This document shows, one piece after another, positions 9,248 to 20,242 of a DNA stretch of 64,000 nucleotides; the stretch's first letter is position 1, and every line of letters begins with the position of its first letter. Source of the stretch: Macrocybe gigantea (Eukaryota; Basidiomycota; Agaricomycetes; Agaricales; Callistosporiaceae). A program made the translations under genes and the position numbers. The notes beneath the pieces were generated by a model. The model had not been told where the DNA came from, searched no databases, and was given only the letters and a program-made list of their open reading frames with translations. The stretch covers positions 1 to 64,000 of the forward strand of contig SJRY01000305.1 of the NCBI GenBank assembly GCA_011319805.1. Reading direction: 5' to 3'.

Positions 9248-11938
9248 ATGCATCCACCCCCGCTCGCTCTGGCGGCCTTGTGGCTCGCCTCCGTCTCCGC
9301 ACCGGTCCTCGCAGCGACCGCAGGCTCGTTCGCTGACGGAGGTAGCACCCTTGTCAGCGCTATGATGGTCCGTCCCCTCTGCCCCTTCCCAACTCTGCGC
9401 TGCCCCGCCTGACACTGCTCGTCTCAGCTCTTTCTAGGCAACGAAGAAAAAATTTACATTCTGGACAAGGCGGAGGGCAATGCCGCTCAAGTCGCAGGCC
9501 ATCCCGCATGGGGTTCCGTCTGGTGAGCACATCACTCTTGTTTCACTCTTTCCTCTCCGACTTTCCTTGGGCTCGACGGAGCATCGCCGTTTCTGACAAC
9601 TGACGTCTGCAAAGGGACATCAAAACTCATCAAACGACCGTCATGGACGTTCGCACAAACGTGTTCTGCGCCTCTGGCATGCACCTCCCCAACGGCTCCT
9701 ACGTCACTTTTGGCGGCAACGGCGCTGTCGGCCGCGGTGGCAACATCGGCTCCCAGGTCAATCCCTCACAGGGCAACGGCGCCTGGGACTCGGAGTACCA
9801 GGATTTCGACGGCGGCAAGTCCATCCGCGTCCTCAACCCATGCACGTCCAAGGACAACTTCAATTCCGCCAATTGCCAGTGGTTCGACGACCCCAGCGTC
9901 CTTTCCATGCAAAAGCGCAGGTGGTACTCGGCTGCCGAGGCCCTCGCCGACGGCTCTATCGTTCTCATTGGCGGTTTCGTCAACGGTGGCTACATCAACA
10001 GAAACACTCCAAACACCGACCCCGAATTCGAGGGTGGCGCCGCAGAGCCCACCTACGAGTTCTTCCCTGCCAACGGTCGTCCAGCCCAGACCATGAATTT
10101 CATGATCAAGACCTCCGGCCTCAACTCTTACGCACACACCTACCTCCTGGCTTCCGGCAAAATGCTCGTCCAGGCCAACATTTCCACGAGTGCGTTTATA
10201 CCTATTTCGGTCTTGGATCGACTCAATTTTTTCTTTGTTCCGTTGTATAGTGATATGGGACTACAATGCCAACGTGGAGACCCTCTGCCTGACATGCCCA
10301 AGGGCGTCGTCCGCGTCTACCCTGCTTCGGGAGCCGTCGCCATGCTACCCCTCACCCCGGCCAACAATTATGCACAGACCGTCTTGTTCTGCGGCGGCAG
10401 CGACATGCCGGACGAGGCGTGGGGCAACTATTCATACCCGACCATCAACACATGGCTGTACCCTGCCTCCAGAGACTGCCAGCGCCTCACTCGGAGCCTG
10501 CGGATGGTTCCGCACCGGCGTTTGAGCAGGACGACGACATGCTCGAGGGCCGCACGATGGGCCAGTTCATCGTCCTTCCTGATGGAACGATGTTGGTCAT
10601 CAACGGTGGTTTGAATGGCACTGCGGGATATTCCGAGGCGACAGGCCAGACGTTCTCGTACGGTGATATGCCCTTTGGCATGTCCCTCGCCTCTGGTCCG
10701 GTCGGCACTCCGGCCATCTACAACCCCAACAAGCCCAAAGGTCAGCGGTGGTCCAACGCCGGTCTCGGCACGTCCAACATTGCGCGTCTGTACCATTCAT
10801 CTGCCATGCTTCTGCTGATGGCTCCGTGTTCGTCGCCGGATCCAACCCGAACGTGGACGTGAACCTGACGACCATCTTCCCGACCGAGTATCGCGCGGAG
10901 ATCTTTTACCCTTCTTACTTCTCCGCCACCACGCGTCCCTCGCCACAGGGCATCCCACAGACGATCTCCTATGGCGGTGCTTCCTTTGATATCACGATCC
11001 CGGCCAGCTCGTACTCTGGCTCGTCCAACGCCGCGGCTGATAACACGACTGTGGCACTCGTGCGGGGCGGATTCACGACGCACGCGCTGAACATGGGTCA
11101 GCGTTATCTCCAGCTGAACAACACCTACACGGTACAGAATGACGGCACGATCGTGCTGCATGTCGCGCAGGCGCCGCCGAACCCCAACCTCTTCCAGCCT
11201 GGACCTGCCCTCTTCTTCGTCACCGTCAACGGCATTCCGAGCGTCGGCAAGATGATCATTATTGGCTCTGGCCAGATGGGTGCCCAGCCGACCACGGGCG
11301 CTAGCGTGCTGCCGCCGAACGTGCGTGCTGATTCTGCTATTGGCACCGCAGACGGATCGAGCTCGGGTGGTGCGAGCGGAGGCCAGAACAACAGCAGCAA
11401 GGACAACGGCGCAGGCGCGTCGTCGTCGCACACGGGCGCGATCGTTGGCGGTATCGTCGGCGCGCTGGCCGTGATCGGGGTGCTCGGTGCGCTGATTGGT
11501 ATCTTCCTAGCGCGCCGGCGGCGCAGTGGCGCCCTCGCGGGTTCAGGCGCAGGTGCGACCGGGCGCCAGATCTCTTCAACGTATCCGATGTCGTCTGCTG
11601 GCGCAGCGGGGGTTGGCGGAGCGCTGGGGCTCGGTGGTGCTGCGGCGCTCGTGGGCGCCGGCGTCGGCGCGAAGGGTTTGGGTCACCGCGGCATGCGAAG
11701 TTCTGACTCGAGCGCGTTTGTTCCGTTGCAGCAGGATAATCACAGCCAGGCGTGGAACGCGAGCAGCGCGAGCTTGGCTGGTCCGTATAGAGACGATGAT
11801 GATGGCGTCGGTGCGGGCGTCGGCGAGCGGCCGTCTGTCGCGATGGCGCGTGGAGACGGTGGGAATGGCATGAGCTTGGATTATGATCCGTATGCGGCGA
11901 GGGAGGTTTACCCGCAGAGAACGCCGAACCGGTATTGA
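9248..11938 (+). CDS. Copper radical oxidase (glyoxal oxidase-like, AA5_1) with C-terminal membrane anchor
   Basis: Oxidises aldehydes such as glyoxal at the cell surface and makes H2O2 for lignocellulose-attacking enzymes. Exons are 9248-9367, 9428-9522, 9615-10189 and 10251-11938, all with GT-AG ends. A signal peptide ends near LAATAGS. Catalytic elements seen are the Cys of TNVFCASGMHLPNGS and the Tyr of RRWYSAAEAL (Cys-Tyr radical cofactor), the Tyr-His of ARLYHSSAM, and the copper His in THALNMGQRYLQL. After the DUF1929-type domain comes a Ser/Gly-rich linker, one membrane helix (IVGGIVGALAVIGVLGALIG), an RRRR stop-transfer and a tail of about 130 residues. Full length would be about 826 aa. 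Three one-base losses break the frame, near 10283, 10491 and 10815, each next to a C where one more C restores conserved sequence (LPDMPKGVVRVYPASG, EPADGSAPAFEQDD, DGSVFVAGSNPN). Because the active site is intact, error is likelier than decay. Confidence 0.9.
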
Positions 11939-13229
11939 AAGTCGGAAAATTTCTGAATTTTTTTTTTTCTTTCCTTTATTTTTCATTCGGGAATTCCAAG
12001 GGATATGGATTTGGTTTGCTCGTTTGTGTTTCTTGTTCCATCCCTTTATTCCCCTGGAGATGGTTTTTTTCGTCGATATCCTTTTTCCCGGTTCTTTTTC
12101 GCGCGTTCTCTGCTGGTATTCTGGTCTGCCTTCCTCCGTCCCTCTCCTCGTTCCAAGGTTCCAAGGTCGAGGTTTGCTTCACGATCATCGCACCCGACAC
12201 TCCGTCATGCCTCTCTCACATCTTCACGGCCATATGTGCACTCGCATTTACCCCTCCAACCATATCATTCGCGTAATCCGGTGTCATAACCTAGCCGCCT
12301 CCCTCACCGTCCGCCGCCCACGCCCATCGTTCACGTTTTCTTTTTTTATGCTCGCGCTGAACTCTCTCGCCCGGAACTGTTCCACCCCTGCGCTCAAAGC
12401 CAAATCCAATGGGTTTTTATCCTGCCTCCCTCCCTCTGTTTCTTCCCCTTCAGTCTATATATCCACATCGTCATTTTCTTGACTTTTTCTTTTCCCCCCC
12501 TTCATTACCGAACAACGAATCATGGACCTGAATAAAGGCAAAAGTGTCTCTTTCCTTCTTTATTATTCCTTTCCTTTTTTTTTTTTTTCTTCTTTCCTTC
12601 TTGATACATATCCAATGTTTTTTGTCTTTACGATATAACCCCTCTTTATTTTATTTCCCCCCCCCCCCCCTCCTTTCTCTTTGTAGCCGTGCGCACTAGT
12701 CGGCTTGACACACGCCCCACCCACACCCCACCCCCAGGAGGTTTCTTTGCGTTGACGATACATGTGGAGTTCATAGGTTACTCTTTTTTTTTCTTTCCCT
12801 TTTCCCTTGCCCTGAACTTATGACGAGGATGCGTGTATTGGTTTTTTTAGACTTTTTTTTTTTTGCAATGAAGACATGGACTTGGATATGATGAAAGATT
12901 AGAGAGGGGAGAAACAATGTTCGCTCTGTATATGGGTGTGATTGTTTTCGGCGCCAACGTTCTTGCTATCATGATCACGACACGAACATGATCATTGATC
13001 ATTGCTGATCATTGCCGCGAGGCAGGTGCATGGCTGTTTTGTTACGTCCCTTGTGGGAATCGCCTGTCTGTGGCGACGGCAACGTGAATTTGAGTGCTGG
13101 ACTATTGCATGAGGTCGAGTCCTTGCGGTTCAAGGTGCTCTTCAAGCCTTCCTCTGCCGCCTTTTGACGAATTATCTCACAAAGATGACCACCGCAAGGT
13201 ATGTCATGATTTTTTTTTCCCCGGTTCGA
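11939..13229. other. Oxidase 3' region and intergenic, T- and C-run rich
   Basis: Long T runs (for example 12576-12588 and 12850-12863) and a C run (12656-12670) fill the trailer. A cluster of TGATCA-type palindromes lies at 12966-13013. No coding sequence is supported. Confidence 0.5.
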
Positions 13230-13620
13230 CCGCGAACTTGAACATAGGAATTCAGGTACACACCTGCTCGCTCCACCACCATGCTGCGCGAGCCACTGAG
13301 CTCGGGGCCGGACGAAGCGCGTCAGCGCCAAGAGCGACGATGTGAAAGCGAGGTCGAACGATCGTCGTTCGTGCTGCGTGACGTGAAGTTGTAGAGGAAG
13401 AAGCTGAGCAGGTCTAGGACGAGATTGTTTTTTTTTTTTTAACCAAAAAAAAATTAGATACCATGTGTGTGCGAGGACGTGCCTGTGAGGGCAACCAAGA
13501 GCAGTTTCTTCCACACAGAGATGGGACATTCTGGGCGTGGAAGGGACGTGAAGATAAGGCCGAGCAGCACGAGAATGACAGTGAAATACGAAGGCACTGT
13601 GTCAATAAAGAATAGCTAGT
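13230..13620 (-). pseudogene. Decayed inverted partial copy of the membrane-protein gene at 21.6-22.9 kb
   Basis: Read on the minus strand, this stretch matches the plus-strand gene at 21620-22922 from its first transmembrane segment (YFTVIL-L-GLI) through PISVWKKLLLVALTG. It keeps the intron acceptor (CTCGTCCTAG), then the start of exon 2 (DLLSFFL...ERRSFDL, LTRF-RP). It then jumps to the segment corresponding to about 22070-22105 (GTGGTGGAGCGAGCAGGTGTG), so about 90 bp of the parent are missing. The donor GT of the parent intron is lost and several frame changes are present. It cannot encode the full protein. It belongs to the larger inverted duplication described in the findings. Confidence 0.75.
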
Positions 13621-13825
13621 CGGAGGATCGCAGACTCTTGAATATCCCAGATAAGCATGCATCGCTGCATCAATGCAGCATCATTGTCGCCCGCCAAGTT
13701 TCAACCTGCTGACATATGTCCGTGATGCTTTCTACCAAATGCAATTTATACTGCAAAGCCATGTCGGTCACAATCTACCGCAAAAGTGCACATCGAAAAC
13801 CACCCATATAAGCATTTATATCGAG

Positions 13826-14288
13826 CTAGTGATCTGCATAGAACCACACTGGATTCTTGCCAAAGTATTCACTACAATTCTTGATCAAAACTACATCCTT
13901 CGCCGTTTCTAAATTCTCCAAAGTGTCATTGTACGTGAGAATGAGAGCATAACTCCCGATTTTCTTGTCCTTCCCTCCTTATAATAAGCGACAAGGCCCT
14001 TATAGTACCACGGGGCTGGTATGCCAAGCTCCATCCGTCTGAACGCCACTTGCCACCTTGACCATTCATCCGGCTCAGGGGGAACACCATGCAGGTCAGC
14101 CCAATGGAGGACTTCGTCGAACTTGAATTCAAATCCAAGGGCGCAAAGCGGATAGTCGTTAGAGCGCAAGGGAGGGATTTCAAACGGTGGAGGTCTACGT
14201 TTGGATTCCGTGGGGTTCGCTTTAGATTCCGTGGACCTATGAAGAAATTGAAGTGGAAATTTGGAGCTCGATGCCAAAAAGCTTACAT
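13826..14288 (-). CDS. Hypothetical 137-aa protein, left copy (one-base frame break), intron inside the start codon
   Basis: Inverted copy of the gene at 19260-19725. AT at 14288-14287 is followed by a 50-nt intron (GTAAGC...CATAG, 14286-14237), and exon 2 starts with G, completing ATG and then STESKANPTESKRRPPPFEI. The body contains YPLCALGFEFKFDEVLHWAD, LHGVPPEPDEW and GIPAPWYYKGLVAYYKEGRT. Near 13955 one base is missing relative to the right copy, so the raw frame ends early as SGVMLSFSRTMTLWRI. The remaining homology continues to the aligned TAG at 13826. The break is at a run of three C/G. No other in-frame ATG opens this sequence; the apparent upstream extension begins with TTG. The family is not recognised outside mushrooms. 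Confidence 0.55.
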
Positions 14289-14665
14289 GGCTTCCGACGT
14301 GGCAGAGAACTCACAACTTGAAGCGAGATGTTTGGCATTCGTTCGAGCTAGCAATGCGGTTTTTTATGTAATGAAGTGGTCCACTTATCGAAGCGGACAA
14401 CATTCATTCCATGGTCCACTCAAAACCGACCGTTCACATATGGTGTATATGACCTCAATAAGGCAAATGAAGAAAGGTCAGACAGTGGTTCCTACGATTG
14501 TAGGTCAGACGGCGTAAATATTGTAAACCTCCTGAGAGTAAATTTGGACCAGGGACCACGATGATCCAAGGCTGGCATTGTTTTCTGGAGCTCTAGGCGG
14601 ATCGTTCTCGTGTCCATTTGTACCCAGACATTGCGCATGCTCTGTGCCGGGCTGTTTTATCAGGC

Positions 14666-14673
14666 CTATCAGG
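14666..14673. repeat. Left 8-bp target-site duplication of hAT-like element
   Basis: CTATCAGG lies directly before the left terminal inverted repeat and is repeated without change at 15641-15648, directly after the right one. Eight-base duplications are the hallmark of hAT-superfamily insertion. Confidence 0.9.
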
Positions 14674-15640
14674 CAGTGTTGTTCCAGTCGGCGACTTTCG
14701 GTTGAAGTCGGTCAGACGACTAAGCCGAATATACGTCGACTTTGATGGGAGGTCGTAGACTATTGGAGACTATTGGTCGACTTTGCCTTTTTAGTTATGA
14801 TTACAATACTCCACTGGAGCAAGTTGTGATTATAATTCCGCATCGTCGTTCCCTCCGTCTCCCAAAATACGATCCGTTAGTGATGCCCGACGTAAGAGGC
14901 GCCTCATGTTGTAGTGAGCGGTCCAACGGGGTCGAACCACGCTGATTGGGCGCCACTCATTGATCTGATGCGCGACACAGCTCCAACAGCAACCACAGCG
15001 GCACCAGCGACGGCGACGGAACAGATTCCATCGATTCAGGTCACCCGTGACCTATCGTCGACAGAACAGGCCGATGCTTCATCGGAAACCATTTATCCAG
15101 CACCCAACCTCATAACCCGATATCTTCAGGCCATTGTTCAAGAGATTGAAAGGTCGGCTGATGAGGATGACAGTGATTCCTCAATGTTCATCGATGATGC
15201 ATCGTCGTCGACATTCTCATTTACAATTTTGGATCTTTTTGATTTCACTAATGAGCATTGGACAGAAGCACAGATGCGGAGTGCTGTCGGCAGCCTGGAG
15301 GATGAATTAGAAGTGTACGAATTGTTGGAATTGGATACTAGTGGCGAGGCGGATCTCGAGCTAGATCTCGATGACACTACGGAAAACATTCTCAGAGTAT
15401 AGAGGTAGATCAAATATATTTATGCAAGAGCGGACGACGTGCTATAACTGGCCGTGTGCTTTGCCTTCGACCTTTCGTAGCGGCGGCTTGTGCTGTTGCT
15501 CTGCCTTCGCCATTACATAATACACTACATGTGACAAAAGTCGGACGGGGGGTCGCTATAGTCTACTTTGGCGCCTGATGTGCGGCTTAAGCCGGCTTTG
15601 CACGACTTTGGACGTTTATCCGCCGACTTGAACAACACTG
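14674..15640. mobile_element. Non-autonomous hAT-superfamily DNA transposon, 967 bp
   Basis: The ends are 20-bp terminal inverted repeats: CAGTGTTGTTCCAGTCGGCG at 14674-14693, and its inverse at 15621-15640 with 19 of 20 matches. They are flanked by a perfect 8-bp duplication, CTATCAGG. The CAGTG start and the 8-bp duplication are hAT features. Subterminal regions are rich in short GTCGGC / AAGTCGG / GTCGAC repeats (14686-14785 and 15539-15630), typical of hAT transposase-binding sites. There is no full transposase, only an acidic ORF at 14968-15402. The element must be mobilised in trans or be an internally deleted derivative. The nearly identical ends and perfect duplication suggest recent insertion. 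Confidence 0.85.
14968..15402 (+). CDS. Acidic ORF inside the hAT element (possible transposase remnant)
   Basis: 144 aa from the first in-frame ATG at 14968; the frame is open upstream to a GTG at 14914. It is strongly acidic, with a Thr/Ala-rich start (TATTAAPATATEQIPSI), a helical segment (LITRYLQAIVQEIERSADED), and an end rich in Glu/Asp/Leu (LEDELEVYELLELDTSGEAD). It lies wholly within the transposon. Fungal hAT transposases often have a short acidic DELE-x-Y-L stretch just before the C-terminal dimerisation domain, so this may be a leftover of an internally deleted transposase; that is inference. It could also be captured or non-coding sequence. Confidence 0.4.
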   Translation: MRDTAPTATTAAPATATEQIPSIQVTRDLSSTEQADASSETIYPAPNLITRYLQAIVQEIERSADEDDSDSSMFIDDASSSTFSFTILDLFDFTNEHWTEAQMRSAVGSLEDELEVYELLELDTSGEADLELDLDDTTENILRV

Positions 15641-15648
15641 CTATCAGG
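15641..15648. repeat. Right 8-bp target-site duplication of hAT-like element
   Basis: CTATCAGG directly after the right terminal inverted repeat, identical to 14666-14673. Confidence 0.9.
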
Positions 15649-15885
15649 CCCTGCGTGCCCGCAGGTGCCCCCGCTATTGTGTTGACAAGAAAGGTGAATT
15701 TGAACGTTTGAGGTGTTGCATAATCTGAGAGTATGTAACTCCGAATCGCTGCGTTGGAGGTCTCGCTTACGTAAGGAATAATTTTTTCGTCTCTCTGCAT
15801 ATATTGCTCGTGACAAAGGGTCCCAAGACCTGCCTCGAATCTTTCTTTTGACATTATTTCAGTTGTCGACGGTTCTGCCTGCGAT

Positions 15886-18118
15886 ATGGACTCACTCATA
15901 GCCAAGGCGGATTCCGTAGCGCCTCTAAGAAAGAAACGGAGAACGAGTGCAATAAGCGAGGACAGAAGAAAGGCCAGGTCCCAGAAGAAAGCAAAATCAA
16001 AGCAGACATCGTCCTTCGACTTCACGCTTCAGTCCGTCGCAAAGCGCACCTCGTTGCCCAAATCGCTGGCCAAGCTGCCTCGAGGACCCGAATCTGGTGA
16101 TGCGTCTTATAAACATCTCGCTGATAGGAAGCTGCGCGCCGAGATGACGCGGCACGTCGCGCGCGTGGCGCGGTCGAGGGCGTTGCTGGAGGACGCGGAG
16201 GCGATGCTGGCTGTGGACGCGCCGGGTGGGATGGCGGTCGAGGGCGAGATGGAGCGCACGTGGAGGGTCGGACAGGAGGATATCGCTGGCCAAGCTGGAG
16301 GCGAAGCGGCAAAGGGTCGCAGAGAGTGGAGGTTGGATGGCGGGGGCTATAGGGCTAGGTATACGAGGAATGGGAGGTAGGATTTTGTTTCTCTTTTTTT
16401 TTTTGTGGTCCTGTATGAAACTTTATGGGCTGCAGGCACTTAGCGATTGTCGGAAAAAAGGGCCATGTTGCGACGTTCGACTGGCAGACGGGTCAGCTGC
16501 ACTCGGAGCTCCAGCTGCAGGAGACCTGCAGAGATATCACGTCGGTCTTTCCATTCGGAAGTGTTCATGTTCTGTTTGTACTGATGAACCGTTGAAGATT
16601 CCTCCATGACCACTCGCATTATGCTGTCGCGCAAAAGAAGTATGTGTACATATACGACCGCGATGGAGTGGAGCTCCATTGCCTAAAATCTCATATCGAG
16701 CCCACGCGACTCGAATTTCTGCCATACCACTGGCTTCTCGCGAGTGTCGTACGTCCCATCCCATATACTTCATTATACAACCCTCCAATTATTCTAATCA
16801 AAACAGGGCAATGCGGGCTACCTTAAATACCAAGACACATCGACGGGCCAGCTGCTCGTCGAACACCGGACCAAGCTCGGCGCCTGCACCACCATGACAC
16901 AGAACCTGCACAACGCGGTGATCCATCTCGGCCACCAGAACGGCTGCGTGACGCTGTGGACGCCGAACCTTCCGCACCCCGCCGTGCAGATTCTCTCGCA
17001 TATGGGGCCCGTTGTAGGGCTCAGCATGGACCCCAGCCAGGGCGGACGCTACATGGCGACTGCGGGCAGGGACGGCACGGTGAAGGTGTGGGACTGCAGG
17101 AACTGGAAGGGTGCGGTGAGACATTGGAGTGTAAGGAGCGCGGGGGATGTCGAGCTCGAATGGAGTGCGAGGGGTTATTTGGCTGTCGTGAATGGTGGGT
17201 CGGTCAACGTATGTGCTTATTCCACTCTTAATTGTCCCCATTTCCCCTTGTTCACCTTTTTTTTTCCGTCCCCAGGTCTATCAACCGCCAGCAATATATA
17301 CGCCGCATAACCTGAAATCGTCACCACCTCTATACCTGACGCATCCAATCCCTCACCGTCCGCTGACCTCTGTGCGATTCGCACCCTTCCAAGACATTCT
17401 GACCGTCGGCCACGCCACCGGACTTTCAAGCATCCTCATTCCTGGGTCCGGAGAACCCAACTTTGACAGCGCCGAAGCCGATCCGTTTGAGAACAAGAAG
17501 GCGCGTCGCGAGAGGGAAGTTAGGTCGCTTCTTGACAAGGTCCGCAACGCTCTCCGCATTCTCACCAGACTTTCGTGTCTCTGAACCCGAGGCAAAACAC
17601 TAGATCCAGCCCGACATGATCACGCTTGACCCCGAAGTTGTCGGCTCGCTCGCGCCGCCGTCGAAGCTGACGACGGAGACGACGTTTGACGGCAAACCGT
17701 CCGTCGAGATTCCGTACGCACGCCTCCCGCGCATCGAACGGTTGCGCGTGTCTGGCAAGCTGGATGAGACGGAGGAGCCCGAAGACGAGGAAGAGCGGGA
17801 AGACGCAGACGGGAACAAGGTCAAGGTCAAGGTGAGCAAGGAGGAGAGGGAGAAGCGCAAGATGAGGGGAAGAGGGAAGAGCTTGAAGCGGTACTTGCGC
17901 AAGCAGCGCAAGAACGTGGTCGATCCCGCCGCGGTGCGTTGCTCTCTTTTGGTCCAAATTAAACTCGCTGAGGTTCCTTCTGATAGATTGCGATACGGAA
18001 AAAACTGGAGAAGCAGAAGGAGGAGAGACGCAAGGAGAAGCTTGCGGCCAAGGGCATCCAGACCGAGAGCAAGAAGCCCTCCGCTCTGGACAGGTTCAAA
18101 CGGACTTTGGAGAGATGA
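15886..18118 (+). CDS. utp7: Utp7 / WDR46 (BING4), small-subunit processome WD40 protein
   Basis: Nucleolar WD40 protein of the U3 snoRNP (SSU processome), needed for 18S rRNA maturation. Seven exons can be read: 15886-16376, 16436-16540, 16598-16748, 16807-17208, 17276-17539, 17604-17933 and 17987-18118, totalling 624 aa in one uninterrupted frame. The basic N-terminus ([20 protein letters not shown]) looks like a nuclear/nucleolar signal. It is followed by [12 protein letters not shown] and [20 protein letters not shown], the signature start of the Utp7 propeller. Blades include [17 protein letters not shown]. The C-terminal BING4CT domain covers [35 protein letters not shown] and NPFENKKxRRExEV-type sequence (here [14 protein letters not shown]). 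The tail is Lys/Glu-rich ([20 protein letters not shown]). This gene is intact and serves as a control for splice rules in this genome. Confidence 0.96.
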
Positions 18119-19259
18119 TGTCTATTCCTTTTCCTCTTTACCCGTGTACATCCAGTTTGAACGACTGCTTTACGACAAACGATAGCCTTGAGACTCTTTG
18201 GCAGACCCAGGCGTATTCGGGATTGTTCGCGACGTGTCTCATGTGGTGGCGCGATTGCCGGTCTCCTTAGTTCCATTGACAGTGCGCGTTAAACGTTAAT
18301 CGCGTTATATCTCTAGCTGAACCTAAACTTCAATGTAGCTCTTGGTCCAGGCTGTACGCTGGAAGCGGCCCGCTTACTTTTTAAGAAATATCACGGTCTT
18401 CCGGCGTGCAGAACCTGGATCTGATTACTGAAATGGCTGGAGGCTGCATTGCTAGGTTCATATCGCACCAGACTTTAATGGCTCTCATGTGAGATGTCGT
18501 CTCAGGCCCTCTTCCTTTGTGTGATGTCACAAAACAAAATTTGCCACCAAGCTGCATCCTTATGGCGACCGCCTGAATCAGTGCGCCATTACTCCAGGGT
18601 TTTGAGATTCTTCTCGTTGACCGGGCGATCGCCACATACGTAGTAAGTTCCGCGAACTCGAATTACAAGCCCCAGCATGACACCGTGGCCACATCCTATA
18701 CTCCACAGCCGAGAACGGCGTGGAAATGGCGCATCGTAATAGGGAGGCCGCTGCGGCGCTGCCCTTTCGCCACTTTGGGATGAGAAGCTGGCGCAACCGT
18801 TGGCGAGTCCACAATGCGGCACACTCTCTGTCAGGCGTAGACCAATTGCCGGCATCGGCGACGCCAACTTGGGCCTCGTGTTGTCACCAAGTGCATGCCT
18901 AAAATTTTGAGTTTACGCCAGACGCGCTTGCATTTATGCAAACGTCCGATTTCCTGCGTTTGGTTCTCGCTCAAGTCAGTTTTCCGTTCCGAAATCACAA
19001 TTAAGGTTTCGTTACGCCTTCAAGAGGAGCGCGCCATTTCGCGAGTGTTTCCTCCCCTGACCCTTCTATGGGGTGTTTGCCTGATTGTGGCGTTGTGACT
19101 GTCAATTCACAATTAAGATATGGCATATCGTGGCGAGCTTTTACAAGACGTATTTAATGTTCATGTGACCATCGTTGAAGGACCTTTAAAAGTGCCAGCT
19201 CATCAAACACTTCAAGGCTTGAACGTTGCTTGAACATTAAACACCTTTCCGTCAGAATC
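18119..19259. other. Intergenic between Utp7 and the split-start gene
   Basis: About 1.1 kb with only short conflicting frames. The last 60 bases before the split ATG contain GAACGTTGCTTGAACATTAA, a candidate promoter-proximal stretch. Nothing else is supported. Confidence 0.5.
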
Positions 19260-19723
19260 ATGTAAGCTTTTTGGCATCAACCTCCAATTTTACACTTCAA
19301 TTTCTTCATAGGTCTACGGAATCTAAAGCGAACCCCACGGAATCCAAACGTAGACCTCCACCGTTTGAAATCCCTCCCTTGTGCTCCGATGACTATCCGC
19401 TTTGCGCCCTCGGATTTGATTTCAAGTTCGACGAAGTCCTCCATTGGGCTGACCTGCATGGTGTCCCCCCTGAGCCAGATAAATGGATAAGGTGGCAAGA
19501 CACCTTCAAAGTAATGGAGTGTGGCATACCAGCCCCATGGTACTATCGGGGCCCTGTCGCTTATTATAAGGAAGGAAGGACAAAGAAATCCGAGTGTTAT
19601 GCCCTCATTCTCACATACAATGACACTTTGGAGAACTTGGAAACGGCGAAAGATGAAGTTTTGATCAAGAATTGTAGTGAATACTTTGGCAAGAAACCAG
19701 TGTGGTTCTATGCAGCTCACTAG
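19260..19723 (+). CDS. Hypothetical 137-aa protein, right (intact) copy; start codon split AT|G by a 50-nt intron
   Basis: AT (19260-19261) is followed by a GT-AG intron 19262-19311 (GTAAGC...TTCATAG). Exon 2 (19312-19723) begins with G, giving ATG-TCT-ACG: MSTESKANPTESKRRPPPFE. The total is 414 nt and the frame is open to TAG. Without the splice the ATG is followed at once by TAA, and the next in-frame ATG is deep inside (VMECGIPAPWYY). The body has FDFKFDEVLHWADLHGVPPE and AYYKEGRTKKSECYALILTY and ends PVWFYAAH. There is no signal peptide or membrane helix. The left copy at 13826-14288 has the same intron with the same borders, which supports the model. An upstream non-coding exon could also exist. 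Function unknown. Confidence 0.65.
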
Positions 19724-20242
19724 CTCAATACAAATGCTCATATGTGTTGTTTATGACTTGCTGTGGGTGTTCCTAATGTGCGAAACACGATTTTTGCGAC
19801 AACTGCTCGCTCTGTTGCTCAGCAAAAAAATTGGGGACCAGCTTCATATATATTTGATCAAGTTTACAACTCAGGTTTATTAAAATCCTTGACCATTATT
19901 GAATACAATGCCGAAAAAATGCAATGAGCGTGATTTTTGGGTCACTCAAATTTCTCTTGCATGATGTACGGAATGTATTCCGTAACGGAAGACATTTTGA
20001 TCTGTAAATATGGTAAGGCAAGTATCCCTTCAATTTAATTCTGAGGGCTGGGGGGCCACATACATGGTATTCTCTGTGGCTCCTGCGGCGAAGAACTTGT
20101 GTGCTTCCCAGAGGCGCCTTTTCGTGTGGCAAGGTTTCAAAACGTCACATTGCAAGACAGCTTCTGGAATTCATTCAGGGGCTGGGTGGCCATCACTAGA
20201 ATCAGACAGCGGGGACTGCCACATATGATGCAACTCTCCAAT

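Noticed and set aside
12966..13013. Cluster of TGATCA palindromes taken as a possible CRISPR-like or iteron array
   Set aside because: Spacing is irregular and the units are only 6 bp; eukaryotic context makes CRISPR or a plasmid origin implausible.
19271..19723. Reading the right-copy hypothetical gene from TTG at 19271 (MASTSN...)
   Set aside because: TTG is not a normal fungal start and the extra residues are the translated intron; the AT|G splice explains both copies better.
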